A DNA stretch of 64,000 nt, from positions 79,752-143,751 of the forward strand of contig WQWN01000002.1 in the NCBI GenBank assembly GCA_009785325.1. Direction: 5' to 3'. Shown here one piece after another: positions 44,501 to 52,607 of this stretch; the stretch's first letter is position 1, and the number at the start of each line of letters is the position of its first letter. This DNA comes from Candidatus Saccharimonadota bacterium. Its GTDB lineage: Bacteria > Patescibacteriota > Saccharimonadia > Saccharimonadales > Saccharimonadaceae. Under the pieces are notes generated by a model, which was given only the letters and a program-made list of their open reading frames with translations, did no database searches and had not been told where the DNA came from. Position numbers and translations under genes: made by a program.

Positions 44501-44958
44501 AGATGGAAGTTTGGGCGCTGGAGGCTTACGGTGCGGCGACGACTCTACAGGAAATGTTGACGATTAAATCGGATGACGTTTTCGGACGTGCGAAGGCTTA
44601 TGAATCCATTATCAAGAATGAGCAGATTGTCGGACCGAAACTACCGGAAGGATTTAATGTCCTCGTGAAGGAGTTACAGGGTCTAGGTCTGAGTGTTTCT
44701 CTAGTGAAGGGTGATGAGGCGATTGACGCTGAGGATGTGCTGACACAAGAGACGAGCGAGCCAGTTAAGCCTAGTGAAATTGACATGAGTGAGGCGGATA
44801 TGGAAGTAGTGGTCGATGAAGTTGAGGCTGAAGTGAACGAAGAGGTGGAGGCTGAAGATGAGGAAAACGTGGACTTTGTGGAGGATGATACGGATGACGG
44901 GGGGATAAGTGTCACGGATATTGACGAGATGAACAATTTTGACGAGGAGGACATTTAA
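41545..44958 (+). CDS. rpoB: RNA polymerase beta subunit
   Basis: 1137 residues. Conserved blocks include [19 protein letters not shown] (about 410-428), [20 protein letters not shown] and the C-terminal [24 protein letters not shown]. It forms the catalytic pincer of RNAP. After the usual end near residue 1055 there is an ~80-residue acidic extension ending [11 protein letters not shown] that standard beta subunits lack. GAGGAG lies before ATG 41545. rpoC starts one base after the stop. Confidence 0.97.
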   Translation: [1137 protein letters not shown]

Positions 44959-44959
44959 G

Positions 44960-47900
44960 ATGGCTTGGATGGACGACAGAGTGAGTGCGAATGATTTCGA
45001 TGCGATCCGCCTGAGCGTGGCAAAGTCTGGGGATATTCTCAGTTGGAGCTACGGCGAGGTGTTGAAGCCTGAGACGATTAATTATCGAACACAGAAGCCA
45101 GAACGCGATGGGCTTTTCTGTGAGAGGATTTTCGGACCAGTAAAAGATATTAATCCACATGATAATAAACTAAAGGGCGTGAGGAGTCGTGAGGCTGCTG
45201 TCGATAAAGATGGTAACTTGGTGACAAAATCTATTTCGCGACGCGAGAGGATGGGACACATCACACTGGCGGCACCTGTAGCGCATATTTGGTTTATGCG
45301 CGGGACGCCAAGTGCGGCGAGTTTGTTGCTCGGGATTACGGTGAAGAATATCGAGAAGATCGTGTATTTTGCGAGCTATGTGATTCTCAGCGTGAACGAA
45401 GAAGAGCGTGATAAGCGGCTGGCGGATCTGGAGGCAGAGACGGTGGCGGCGCGTGAAGCGATTAAGATTCGATATGAGATGGCTGCGAAAGAAGATGGTG
45501 CGGATATAAAAGCGCTAGCTGAAGAGCAAACGAAAGAGATCGAAGATTTGAATTTGGGCTATGTCTCGAAGAAAGCGCAGCTTGAGAGTTTAGCGAAAGG
45601 TGCTTTGATTAATGAGACGGATTACAGGGAATTACCTGAAGAATACGACGAGTTGATCGAGGTAGGAATGGGTGGAAAGGCTGTGAAGCAGCTTTTGGAC
45701 GAGATCGATATGCCGAAGCTGATCGAAGAGTTACGTGAAGAGGTAGCGGAAGCAAAAGGTCAACGCGAAAAGAAGATTATGAAGAGGCTTAAGGTGCTAG
45801 AAGGTATGCAGTCGGCAGGGATTAGTCCTGCGGACCTAGTATTGACTGTGGTGCCTGTGATTCCGCCAGATCTACGACCGATGGTTTCGCTGGCTGGTGG
45901 ACGATTTGCAACAAGTGATTTGAACGATCTGTATCGTCGTGTAATTAACCGAAATAATCGTTTAAAGAAGTTGATTGATCTGAACGCACCTGAAGTAATT
46001 TGTCGGAATGAGATGAGGATGCTGCAAGAAGCAGTAGATTCGCTGATCGACAACTCGGCTTCGAGGGGCGGACGCAGTGCGAGTTCGACAAATAATCGCC
46101 GACGACTGAAGTCGTTGAGTGATATGTTAAAGGGTAAACAGGGGCGATTTAGGCAGAACTTGCTCGGTAAGCGTGTGGATTACTCGGGACGATCGGTGAT
46201 CGTAGTAGGGCCAGAGCTGGAAGTACATCAGTGTGGATTGCCGAAGAAGATGGCGCTGGAGTTGTTTAAGCCTTTTGTGATATCGTGGCTGATTCGTGGT
46301 GAGCATGCGAATAATATCCGCAGTGCGACGAGGATGATTGAGGCTGGTGAGACAGTAGTATGGGATGCGCTGGATGAGGTAATTGAAGGTAAGTACGTGC
46401 TTTTGAACCGTGCGCCGACATTGCACCGTTTGGGTATTCAGGCGTTTCAGCCGAAGTTGATTGACGGTAAAGCTATTCAGCTACACCCGTTGGTTGCTGG
46501 TGGATTTAACGCTGACTATGATGGTGACCAGATGGCAGTACATTTACCACTATCGGATGATGCACAAAAAGAGGCGAAGGAGCTGATGAGTGCGACTCGA
46601 AACTTACTGAAGCCTGCGGATGGTGCGCCAGTACTTTCGATCTATCAGGACGTGGTGCTTGGAAATTACTATCTGACCTATGATAAGCCTGCGGTAGCTG
46701 GTGATGAACGAAAAGTGTTTGGATCGATTTACGAAGCTGAGATGGCTTATGATAACGAAGTGATACAGCTGCAGAGTCCGATCCGTGTGTGGGTGAAGGG
46801 CGAAGTGCGGGACACTACTCTGGGGCGAGTGTTCTTTAACGAGGCACTACCAGAAGATTATCCGTTTGATAACTCAGTGCAGACGAACAAGCAGCTGAAG
46901 CGAGTACTTGCGAATATCTTTAATCAGTATGATGCGGACGAGACTGTGCGGACAGCGGATAAGTTGAAAGACTTGGCGTTTAAGTATGTGACGCTCAGTT
47001 CAGTATCTACAGGTAAGGATGATTATCTAGACTATGTCGAGGTGGATGATTTCGTGGCAGAAGGTGATGCGAAAACTGCTCTGATCGCGGATCAGTATGA
47101 CCAAGGTCTGATTACGGAGCAAGAGCGCTACCACCTGACGATTGCGAACTGGCGAAATGTTGATAAGCAAATTCTAGACTTCTTGAAGAGTAAACTGGAC
47201 GAGATGGACACGAGTGTCAGCGTGATGGTGAATTCGGGAGCTAGGGGTAGCGTGTCAAACGTGAAGCTGGCGAGCGCAAAGATCGGAATCATGGTGGATA
47301 TCATGAACCGAGAAATTGAGTTGCCGATCAAGTCAAACTTTAAAAAGGGATTGAATACGCTAGAATCGTTTATCGCGACTCGGGGTGCGAGGCAGGGACT
47401 TGTTTCTACAGCGCTTAAGACAGCTGATTCGGGATATTTGACAAGGCGACTTGTGGATGTCTCTCAAGATGTGTTTACGGTGGAAGATGAAGTGGGCGAT
47501 GATGCTGGATTTGCGATTTACCGAAACGAGACAGAGCAGACGATGGTAGAATTTGCGAATAGGTTAGTGGGGAGGTTTACAGCAGAAGAAGTACCTGGAC
47601 ATATTGGTGTGGATCAGTTGATTACAAGAGAGGTTGCAGATGCGATTTCTGGTGATCACTCTGTGGAGTCTGTGAAGATCCAAAGTGTTCTAAGTACGAA
47701 ATGCGTAGGTGGAATTCCGAGGAAGAGTTATGGCGTAGATATGTCTACGGGCGAACTTGTGAGAGTAGCAGAGCCAGTAGGCGTAATTGCGGCGCAGTCG
47801 GTAGGTGAGCCAGGAACACAGTTGACATTGGATACATTCCACTCATCAGGTGTTTCGGGGTCGGGTGCGATCGCACAAGGTCTGCCTCGTGTGGAAGAGT

Positions 47901-48811
47901 TGTTTGAAGCTAGAGCACCAAAAGGTCAAGCGCACATGGCGACTGTATCTGGTCTAGCGGAAGTCTGGGAGGATGGAAAGGTCTACATAGTACAGATTAC
48001 ACCTGAGAGTGGACAAGTGGAGCATATGAAGCTGGACGGTCGTAAAGTAGCCGTGAAGAACGGTGCACACGTGACAGCTGGTGATGTGTTGGCTTCTGCT
48101 GATGAAGGCAAGCTGCCTTTAGTAGCACCGTTTGATGGTGTGGTTGAGGCGACTGCGGATGAGGTAGTATTGGTGGGTACGCCAAGTGCGCCGGTACGCT
48201 ATGAAATTCCTGAGAGTTACGAGTTGCTCGTGAAATCAGGTGATGTAGTGGAATCTGGTGATCGACTAACAAGTGGATCTTTGAACCTACATGACCTGAT
48301 GAGTCACAAAGGTGTTGAGGCGACGCAGCGATATATCATCAATGAAGTGTTGAGGATTTATGCAGCGCAAGGACAAGATGTAGCAGACAAGCATCTCGAG
48401 GTGATTGTGCGACAGATGTTTAGCCGAGTACAAATAGATAATCCAGGTGATTCAGAGTTTGTGAGTGGTGATGTTGTGAGTCGTGCGGCAGTTATTGGGG
48501 CGAACGAACAATTAGAAGCAGCTGGGAAAAACGTGATTGAATTCACACAGCTACTACTAGGTATTACGAAGGTGAGTATCTGGAGTGATAGCTTCCTGAG
48601 TGCGGCCAGCTTCCAGGACACGACGCGAGTATTGATCGGTGCGGCGATCCGTGGGCAAGTTGACCGATTGAATGGTCTAAAAGAAAACGTGATCATTGGA
48701 CGTAAAATTCCAGTAGGAACGGGCGTAAGGCGTGAGGTTGAAGCGATCGACGAAGAAGAGATTGTCGAGATGAACGAAGAAACTCTAGCCGAAGAAATAG
48801 CGGAAATTTAA
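44960..48811 (+). CDS. rpoC: RNA polymerase beta' subunit lacking both zinc sites
   Basis: 1283 residues from ATG 44960 (GAGGAGG before it). The catalytic loop is DYDGDQMAVHLP (NADFDGDQ type), and the bridge helix and trigger loop region with GEPGTQLTLDTFH is intact. Positions that hold the N-terminal zinc finger in other bacteria (E. coli C70, C72, C85, C88) align without gaps to P66, D68, V81, D84. Those of the second site (C814, C888, C895, C898) align to V845, T913, P920, S923. All eight ligands are gone, while flanking motifs (GLFCERIFGPVKD, RRERMGHI, SYGVDM) remain. The C-terminus is acidic. Confidence 0.97.
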   Translation: MAWMDDRVSANDFDAIRLSVAKSGDILSWSYGEVLKPETINYRTQKPERDGLFCERIFGPVKDINPHDNKLKGVRSREAAVDKDGNLVTKSISRRERMGHITLAAPVAHIWFMRGTPSAASLLLGITVKNIEKIVYFASYVILSVNEEERDKRLADLEAETVAAREAIKIRYEMAAKEDGADIKALAEEQTKEIEDLNLGYVSKKAQLESLAKGALINETDYRELPEEYDELIEVGMGGKAVKQLLDEIDMPKLIEELREEVAEAKGQREKKIMKRLKVLEGMQSAGISPADLVLTVVPVIPPDLRPMVSLAGGRFATSDLNDLYRRVINRNNRLKKLIDLNAPEVICRNEMRMLQEAVDSLIDNSASRGGRSASSTNNRRRLKSLSDMLKGKQGRFRQNLLGKRVDYSGRSVIVVGPELEVHQCGLPKKMALELFKPFVISWLIRGEHANNIRSATRMIEAGETVVWDALDEVIEGKYVLLNRAPTLHRLGIQAFQPKLIDGKAIQLHPLVAGGFNADYDGDQMAVHLPLSDDAQKEAKELMSATRNLLKPADGAPVLSIYQDVVLGNYYLTYDKPAVAGDERKVFGSIYEAEMAYDNEVIQLQSPIRVWVKGEVRDTTLGRVFFNEALPEDYPFDNSVQTNKQLKRVLANIFNQYDADETVRTADKLKDLAFKYVTLSSVSTGKDDYLDYVEVDDFVAEGDAKTALIADQYDQGLITEQERYHLTIANWRNVDKQILDFLKSKLDEMDTSVSVMVNSGARGSVSNVKLASAKIGIMVDIMNREIELPIKSNFKKGLNTLESFIATRGARQGLVSTALKTADSGYLTRRLVDVSQDVFTVEDEVGDDAGFAIYRNETEQTMVEFANRLVGRFTAEEVPGHIGVDQLITREVADAISGDHSVESVKIQSVLSTKCVGGIPRKSYGVDMSTGELVRVAEPVGVIAAQSVGEPGTQLTLDTFHSSGVSGSGAIAQGLPRVEELFEARAPKGQAHMATVSGLAEVWEDGKVYIVQITPESGQVEHMKLDGRKVAVKNGAHVTAGDVLASADEGKLPLVAPFDGVVEATADEVVLVGTPSAPVRYEIPESYELLVKSGDVVESGDRLTSGSLNLHDLMSHKGVEATQRYIINEVLRIYAAQGQDVADKHLEVIVRQMFSRVQIDNPGDSEFVSGDVVSRAAVIGANEQLEAAGKNVIEFTQLLLGITKVSIWSDSFLSAASFQDTTRVLIGAAIRGQVDRLNGLKENVIIGRKIPVGTGVRREVEAIDEEEIVEMNEETLAEEIAEI

Positions 48812-48822
48812 TAAGAACTGGA

Positions 48823-48880
48823 GTGCTGCTGACGTAAGGGCTCGACTCTTGCGGGAGGGTCTTTACGTCGGGAGTGGCAC
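48823..48880 (+). terminator. Large hairpin after rpoC
   Basis: GACGTAA (48831-48837) with TTACGTC (48863-48869), extended by GTGC/GCAC. There is no T-run, so it could be an attenuator or RNase site rather than an intrinsic terminator. The tuf -35 region falls inside its 3' arm. Confidence 0.5.
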
Positions 48881-48885
48881 TAGTG

Positions 48886-48936
48886 TATAATGAAGTTTAT
48901 GGCGTTTGAGGTGGTTTACCTAGCACGCCTCAAACG
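48886..48936 (+). promoter_or_regulatory. tuf promoter and leader hairpin
   Basis: TATAAT (48886-48891). The leader forms CGTTTGAGG (48903-48911) / CCTCAAACG (48928-48936), a perfect 9-bp stem, before AGGAG and ATG 48973. Confidence 0.6.
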
Positions 48937-48972
48937 AAATAATAAATTTATAAGTGTAGGAGAAACTAACGA

Positions 48973-50157
48973 ATGGCAACTTTTGATAGAAGCAAGCCGC
49001 ACGTGAACGTTGGTACGATGGGTCACGTCGATCATGGAAAGACGACTTTGACTGCGGCGATTACGCACGTTTTGGCGAAAAAGCTTCCAAGTGACGTAAA
49101 CAAGGCAATTGATTACGATAAAATTGATAATGCACCAGAGGAAAAGGCTCGTGGTATTACTATCGCGACCTCTCATCAGGAGTATGAGTCTGAGGCTCGT
49201 CACTATGCACACGTGGACATGCCAGGACATGCTGACTATGTGAAGAACATGATTACGGGTGCTGCGCAGATTGACGGTGCTATCCTCGTGGTAGCTGCGA
49301 ATGATGGGCCGCTTCCGCAAACACGCGAACACGTACTTCTGGCTCACCAGGTGAACGTACCAAAGATCGTCGTATTTTTGAATAAGATGGACTTGGCTGA
49401 TCCTGAACTAGTTGAGTTAGTAGAGATGGATGTGCGCGAGCTATTAACGAAGAACGGTTACGATGGTGACAACGCTCCAATTATCAAGGGTTCTGCTACA
49501 AAGGCGCTTGAGGGTGATGCTGCTTCTGAAGATGCGATCATGGAATTGGTTGCTGCTCTAGATAGCTATATCGAAGAGCCAGTACGTGACCTAGACAAGC
49601 CATTCCTGATGCCTGTTGAAGACGTGTTCTCGATCCCAGGACGAGGTACAGTTGCAACTGGTCGTATTGAGCAGGGTATCATCAATGTTAACGATGAAAT
49701 TGAAATCGTTGGAATCAAAGAGACACAGAAGTCGGTTGTGACTGGTGTTCAGGCGTTCCATAAAGACCTTGATCGCGGACAGGCTGGTGATAATGCTGGA
49801 ATCTTGCTGCGCGGTATTGATCGTGACGCTATCGAGCGCGGTCAGGTGATTGCGAAGCCAGGAAGTGTAGCGCCGCACACTGAGTTTGAGGCTGAAGTTT
49901 ACATCCTCAAGAAAGAGGAAGGTGGACGACACACTCCATTTGCGAAGGGCTACAAGCCACAGTTCTACTTCCGAACAACGGACGTAACTGGTGAAGTTGA
50001 GCTCCCAGCTGATAAAGAGATCGTGATGCCTGGAGATAACGTATCATTTAAGGTGAAGTTGCTTGCTCCGATTGCGATGAACGACCAAGACAAGTTTGCT
50101 ATCCGTGAGGGTGGTAGGACTGTCGGTGCGGGTGTTGTGACGAAGATTGTCAAGTAG
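48973..50157 (+). CDS. tuf: Elongation factor Tu
   Basis: 394 residues. GHVDHGKTT (about 17-25), ARGITI switch [21 protein letters not shown]. Domains II and III are intact, ending [12 protein letters not shown]. It delivers aminoacyl-tRNA. It is monocistronic with its own promoter and a hairpin behind it. It uses the A/T-ending preferred codons of highly expressed genes here (GGT, GCT, CCA), the opposite of the GGG/GCG style of clpC. Confidence 0.98.
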   Translation: MATFDRSKPHVNVGTMGHVDHGKTTLTAAITHVLAKKLPSDVNKAIDYDKIDNAPEEKARGITIATSHQEYESEARHYAHVDMPGHADYVKNMITGAAQIDGAILVVAANDGPLPQTREHVLLAHQVNVPKIVVFLNKMDLADPELVELVEMDVRELLTKNGYDGDNAPIIKGSATKALEGDAASEDAIMELVAALDSYIEEPVRDLDKPFLMPVEDVFSIPGRGTVATGRIEQGIINVNDEIEIVGIKETQKSVVTGVQAFHKDLDRGQAGDNAGILLRGIDRDAIERGQVIAKPGSVAPHTEFEAEVYILKKEEGGRHTPFAKGYKPQFYFRTTDVTGEVELPADKEIVMPGDNVSFKVKLLAPIAMNDQDKFAIREGGRTVGAGVVTKIVK

Positions 50158-50173
50158 TCCGATAACTTACAGG

Positions 50174-50200
50174 AGAAGGGGATTTGATGCCCCTTTTCTT
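50174..50200 (+). terminator. tuf terminator
   Basis: AAGGGG (50176-50181) with CCCCTT (50190-50195), then TTCTTGTT. Confidence 0.7.
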
Positions 50201-50268
50201 GTTGAGTTAAGGATGCGGTCGTTGGCGGTATTGGTCGGTTCGTTTATAGCGATAGCTGGGGTGGGTAG

Positions 50269-50297
50269 TTGACTTTTATGGGGTGGTGGTGTATAAA
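50269..50297 (+). promoter_or_regulatory. rpsJ promoter
   Basis: TTGACT (50269-50274), 17 bases, TATAAA (50292-50297); AGGAG precedes ATG 50370. Confidence 0.75.
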
Positions 50298-50369
50298 TCG
50301 TAGGAAATTAATTAATCGTCTCGAGAACTCGAATGGCACGAGGTTACGGGATAGTACAGGAGAAAACAG

Positions 50370-50693
50370 ATGGCAGAAAAAAAAGAAGAAGGCCTACGGA
50401 TTCGTATCAGACTCAAGGCTTATGACCACAGGGTGATCGACCAAAGCGCAAAGCAGATCGTAGATACAGCACTGAGGACGGGTGCGCAGGTGAACGGACC
50501 AGTACCTCTACCAACTCGACGAAGTACGTTTACAGTGGTGAAGAGCCCGCACGTGTATAAGACTGGCGGTGAGGCTTTTGAGATGAAAGTACATAAGCGA
50601 CTGATTGATATTATCAACGCGACGCCAAAGACGATTGATTCGTTGCAGAACCTTTCACTCCCTGCAGGTGTTGATGCTGAAATTCGAATGTAG
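50370..50693 (+). CDS. rpsJ: Ribosomal protein uS10
   Basis: 107 residues. [32 protein letters not shown] and [21 protein letters not shown] are diagnostic. 30S head protein, also the NusE antitermination factor. It is separated from the rest of the S10-type operon by a terminator, a small membrane-protein gene and the structured RNA, so it is regulated on its own. Confidence 0.97.
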   Translation: MAEKKEEGLRIRIRLKAYDHRVIDQSAKQIVDTALRTGAQVNGPVPLPTRRSTFTVVKSPHVYKTGGEAFEMKVHKRLIDIINATPKTIDSLQNLSLPAGVDAEIRM

Positions 50694-50713
50694 TTAGTTA
50701 TCTTTGAACTGGA

Positions 50714-50741
50714 GCTCCGGGGCGGACGTCTCGGAGTTTTA
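50714..50741 (+). terminator. rpsJ terminator
   Basis: CTCCG (50715-50719) with CGGAG (50732-50736) and TTTT, within 50 bases of the stop. Confidence 0.65.
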
Positions 50742-50749
50742 GTTTGTGG

Positions 50750-50755
50750 TAAAAT
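50750..50755 (+). promoter_or_regulatory. Leaderless promoter -10
   Basis: TGTGg-TAAAAT, six bases, ATG 50762. Confidence 0.6.
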
Positions 50756-50761
50756 ATAAAC

Positions 50762-51085
50762 ATGAGCGAGAAGCGAAACGCGCGGACATATGCGCGGAAC
50801 CGGACGAACTTGAGTCGAAGAGGGTTTGAGAAGAATCCAGAATCGGATGGGGTGTTTTTGTTGAAATTAGTACTAGTAGTGTTGATGGGGTCGTTTTGGG
50901 TGAGGTTTGGTGAGGGAATGATAGTAGGAGAGGTGGAGGTTTGGGCGGTACCAGTAGGGTTGCTACTTGGGCTTGTTTTGATTCACCTATTAGAGAAGAG
51001 GCGAGAGAATCGGCGGACGTTTTTTGCAGTGATTGTAGTAGTTGGGATTTTGAGTTTCTTTTTGCCTGCAGGAATTGTGTTGTAG
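50762..51085 (+). CDS. Small membrane protein between rpsJ and the structured RNA
   Basis: 107 residues. An Arg/Asn-rich N-terminal 25 residues, then hydrophobic segments at about 32-48, 58-78 and 86-105. No family recognised. It is leaderless with its own promoter, so not part of the ribosomal operon despite its position. The RNA promoter begins ~25 bases after its stop. Confidence 0.6.
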   Translation: MSEKRNARTYARNRTNLSRRGFEKNPESDGVFLLKLVLVVLMGSFWVRFGEGMIVGEVEVWAVPVGLLLGLVLIHLLEKRRENRRTFFAVIVVVGILSFFLPAGIVL

Positions 51086-51108
51086 ATTTTTTTTGTGATA
51101 AATTGGTG

Positions 51109-51137
51109 TTGTGGGGCGATAGGCGGCGTGATAGAAT
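51109..51137 (+). promoter_or_regulatory. Promoter of the structured RNA
   Basis: TTGTGG (51109-51114), 17 bases, TGa-TAGAAT (51132-51137). Predicted start about 51143, exactly at the first hairpin. Confidence 0.55.
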
Positions 51138-51142
51138 GAGTG

Positions 51143-51808
51143 TGCGAGGGATTTTCGTCTCTCGTTGCACTAAGTCAGGTGGGTTTCCATCACTTTCTGC
51201 TTATATCCAAGAGGTCGTGACACTTCGGAAAGTGTCTAGTGGGAGCGAGATGTTTTCGCGACGGATTTATGGTTTTGTTTACCACTATCCAAACGACAAA
51301 AGAACTCTCGGAGTCTAGCGGATTTGCCACATAGCTATAGGGTTGATATTATAGACTCTTTGTGGCTATCTTCCCGGCGCGTGCTGTACCTTAATTTTCA
51401 AACGGGGAGACTGTAAGTCTCTCGACCGCGTAAGTGCTACATAGTCGGCCTTCATCTTTTTTCACACGAAGGAACTTTGGACTTATGTCAATCTTTTTCA
51501 TGCGTTTATCAACAATGCTGACTAAGACTGTAGCTGCGGGCGAGAGCTAGCAAATAATCGGACGTATGTTTTTCGTCTGTTTCGATAGATTCCTTCTGGA
51601 AGACTTGTATTCTCATGGGTCTTCTCCTCCTTCCGATAGTAGCCGCCGGGCTTAAAGTTCTGGCTCGGTGGCTACTTGAGTATCATGAGGTTACCGTCAC
51701 CTCTGGTATACTTTCTTACCGAATGGGACTAAAAATCCCACATCTCCCCGCGGAACATCGTAGTTCCGCACAACACAAGCGCTGAGTCGATAGATTTGGC
51801 GCTTTTTT
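51143..51808 (+). ncRNA. Long structured non-coding RNA (~665 nt), possibly a divergent tmRNA
   Basis: A 900-base gap between genes with no credible ORF but with its own promoter and intrinsic terminator and at least ten helices. Perfect or near-perfect stems: 51142-51170; 51219-51236 (GACACTT/AAGTGTC, CGGA loop); 51407-51421 (GAGACT/AGTCTC); 51639-51675 (10 bp, GTAGCCGCCG with CGGTGGCTAC, one G-U); 51687-51703; 51724-51740; 51750-51769 (GCGGAAC/GTTCCGC). Interleaved pairs 51311-51317/51352-51358 and 51326-51331/51361-51366 make an H-type pseudoknot. GCTGACTAAGACTGTAG (51517-51533) resembles a tmRNA 3' segment, and GAGATGT (51249-51255) can pair with ACATCTC (51740-51746), but no TTCRANY T-loop or CCA end is seen. 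RNase P signatures are absent. Confidence 0.6.
51777..51808 (+). terminator. Terminator of the structured RNA
   Basis: AAGCGC (51777-51782) with GCGCTT (51799-51804) and a six-T run. Confidence 0.75.
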
Positions 51809-51821
51809 ACTTGGATTTGTC

Positions 51822-51944
51822 TTGATTACGTAAAGGGTTTGTGGTAGGATACGTAAGTAACTTATACGGATAACGAATTGTTTATCTTGGTAAGAACGTA
51901 TGTCTGGTAGCTCGAGTCGGGCGCGGAAACTGCGTAATACCAAG
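51822..51944 (+). promoter_or_regulatory. Promoter and leader of the rplC-secY operon
   Basis: TTGATT (51822-51827), 17 bases, TGg-TAGGAT (51845-51850). The leader to ATG 51992 is ~135 nt. CTTGGTA (51886-51892) pairs with TACCAAG (51938-51944), enclosing a GC-rich interval, a plausible site for autogenous control by an r-protein such as L4. Confidence 0.6.
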
Positions 51945-51991
51945 TTTTCGTTTTGTTATCTGGCAATATTAAACTAATGGGAGCAATAGTG

Positions 51992-52606
51992 ATGAAAGCA
52001 CTACTCGGTACCAAGATTGGTATGACCCAGATCATCGGCGAGGATGGGGTTGTTACACCTGTAACACTTATTCAAGCTGGCCCTGTAACTGTGACTCAGA
52101 TTAAAACTGTCGAAAAAGATGGTTATAATGCAGTTCAGGTCGGATATGGTATGGGGAAGAATCTGAGCAAGGCCGTGGCTGGACACGTGAAGACCGCAGG
52201 TGTAACACCAAAGGAAATTCGTGAGTTCCGCGTCGAAGAGCTTCCTGCAGACATAAAGATCGGTGACAAAATTGATGTCACTGCTTTTAGTTTGGGGGAG
52301 AAGACGCAGGTGACTGGAACCAGTAAAGGTAAAGGTTTCGCAGGAACTGTGAAACGCCATAATTTTAACGAGAGCCGCAATACGCACGGTTTCAAAGGAA
52401 ACATTCGTAGAGTTGGTTCTATCGGGTCGATGTACCCACAGAAGGTATTCAAGGGCAAGAAGATGCCTGGACGAATGGGATGTGATCAGGTAACTGTAAA
52501 AAACCTGGTTGTTTCATATCTGGACGTGGAGAACGGCTTGATCGGTCTAAAAGGCGCTGTGCCTGGACCAAGGAAAAGTTTAGTTGTGATTGAGGGGGAG
52601 GTGTAA
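51992..52606 (+). CDS. rplC: Ribosomal protein uL3
   Basis: 204 residues from ATG 51992, with GGGAG upstream; a TTG-started extension of 13 codons is rejected. It begins MKALLGTKIGMTQI, and the central extension has KGKGFAGTVKRHNF and GSIGSMYPQKVFKGKKMPGRMG reaching the peptidyl transferase centre. First gene of the operon. L4 follows after one base. Confidence 0.96.
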   Translation: MKALLGTKIGMTQIIGEDGVVTPVTLIQAGPVTVTQIKTVEKDGYNAVQVGYGMGKNLSKAVAGHVKTAGVTPKEIREFRVEELPADIKIGDKIDVTAFSLGEKTQVTGTSKGKGFAGTVKRHNFNESRNTHGFKGNIRRVGSIGSMYPQKVFKGKKMPGRMGCDQVTVKNLVVSYLDVENGLIGLKGAVPGPRKSLVVIEGEV

Positions 52607-52607
52607 G

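Noticed and set aside
44939..44959. TTG start for rpoC, overlapping rpoB
   Set aside because: The extension translates the ribosome site GAGGAGG; ATG 44960 gives the expected N-terminus.
51143..51808. RNase P RNA (rnpB) as identity of the structured RNA
   Set aside because: I looked for the P4 strands (GAGGAAAGTCC type and ACAGAA type) on both strands and did not find them.
51716..51943. 75-aa minus-strand frame in the rplC leader
   Set aside because: No ribosome site; it spans the terminator of the structured RNA and the rplC promoter.
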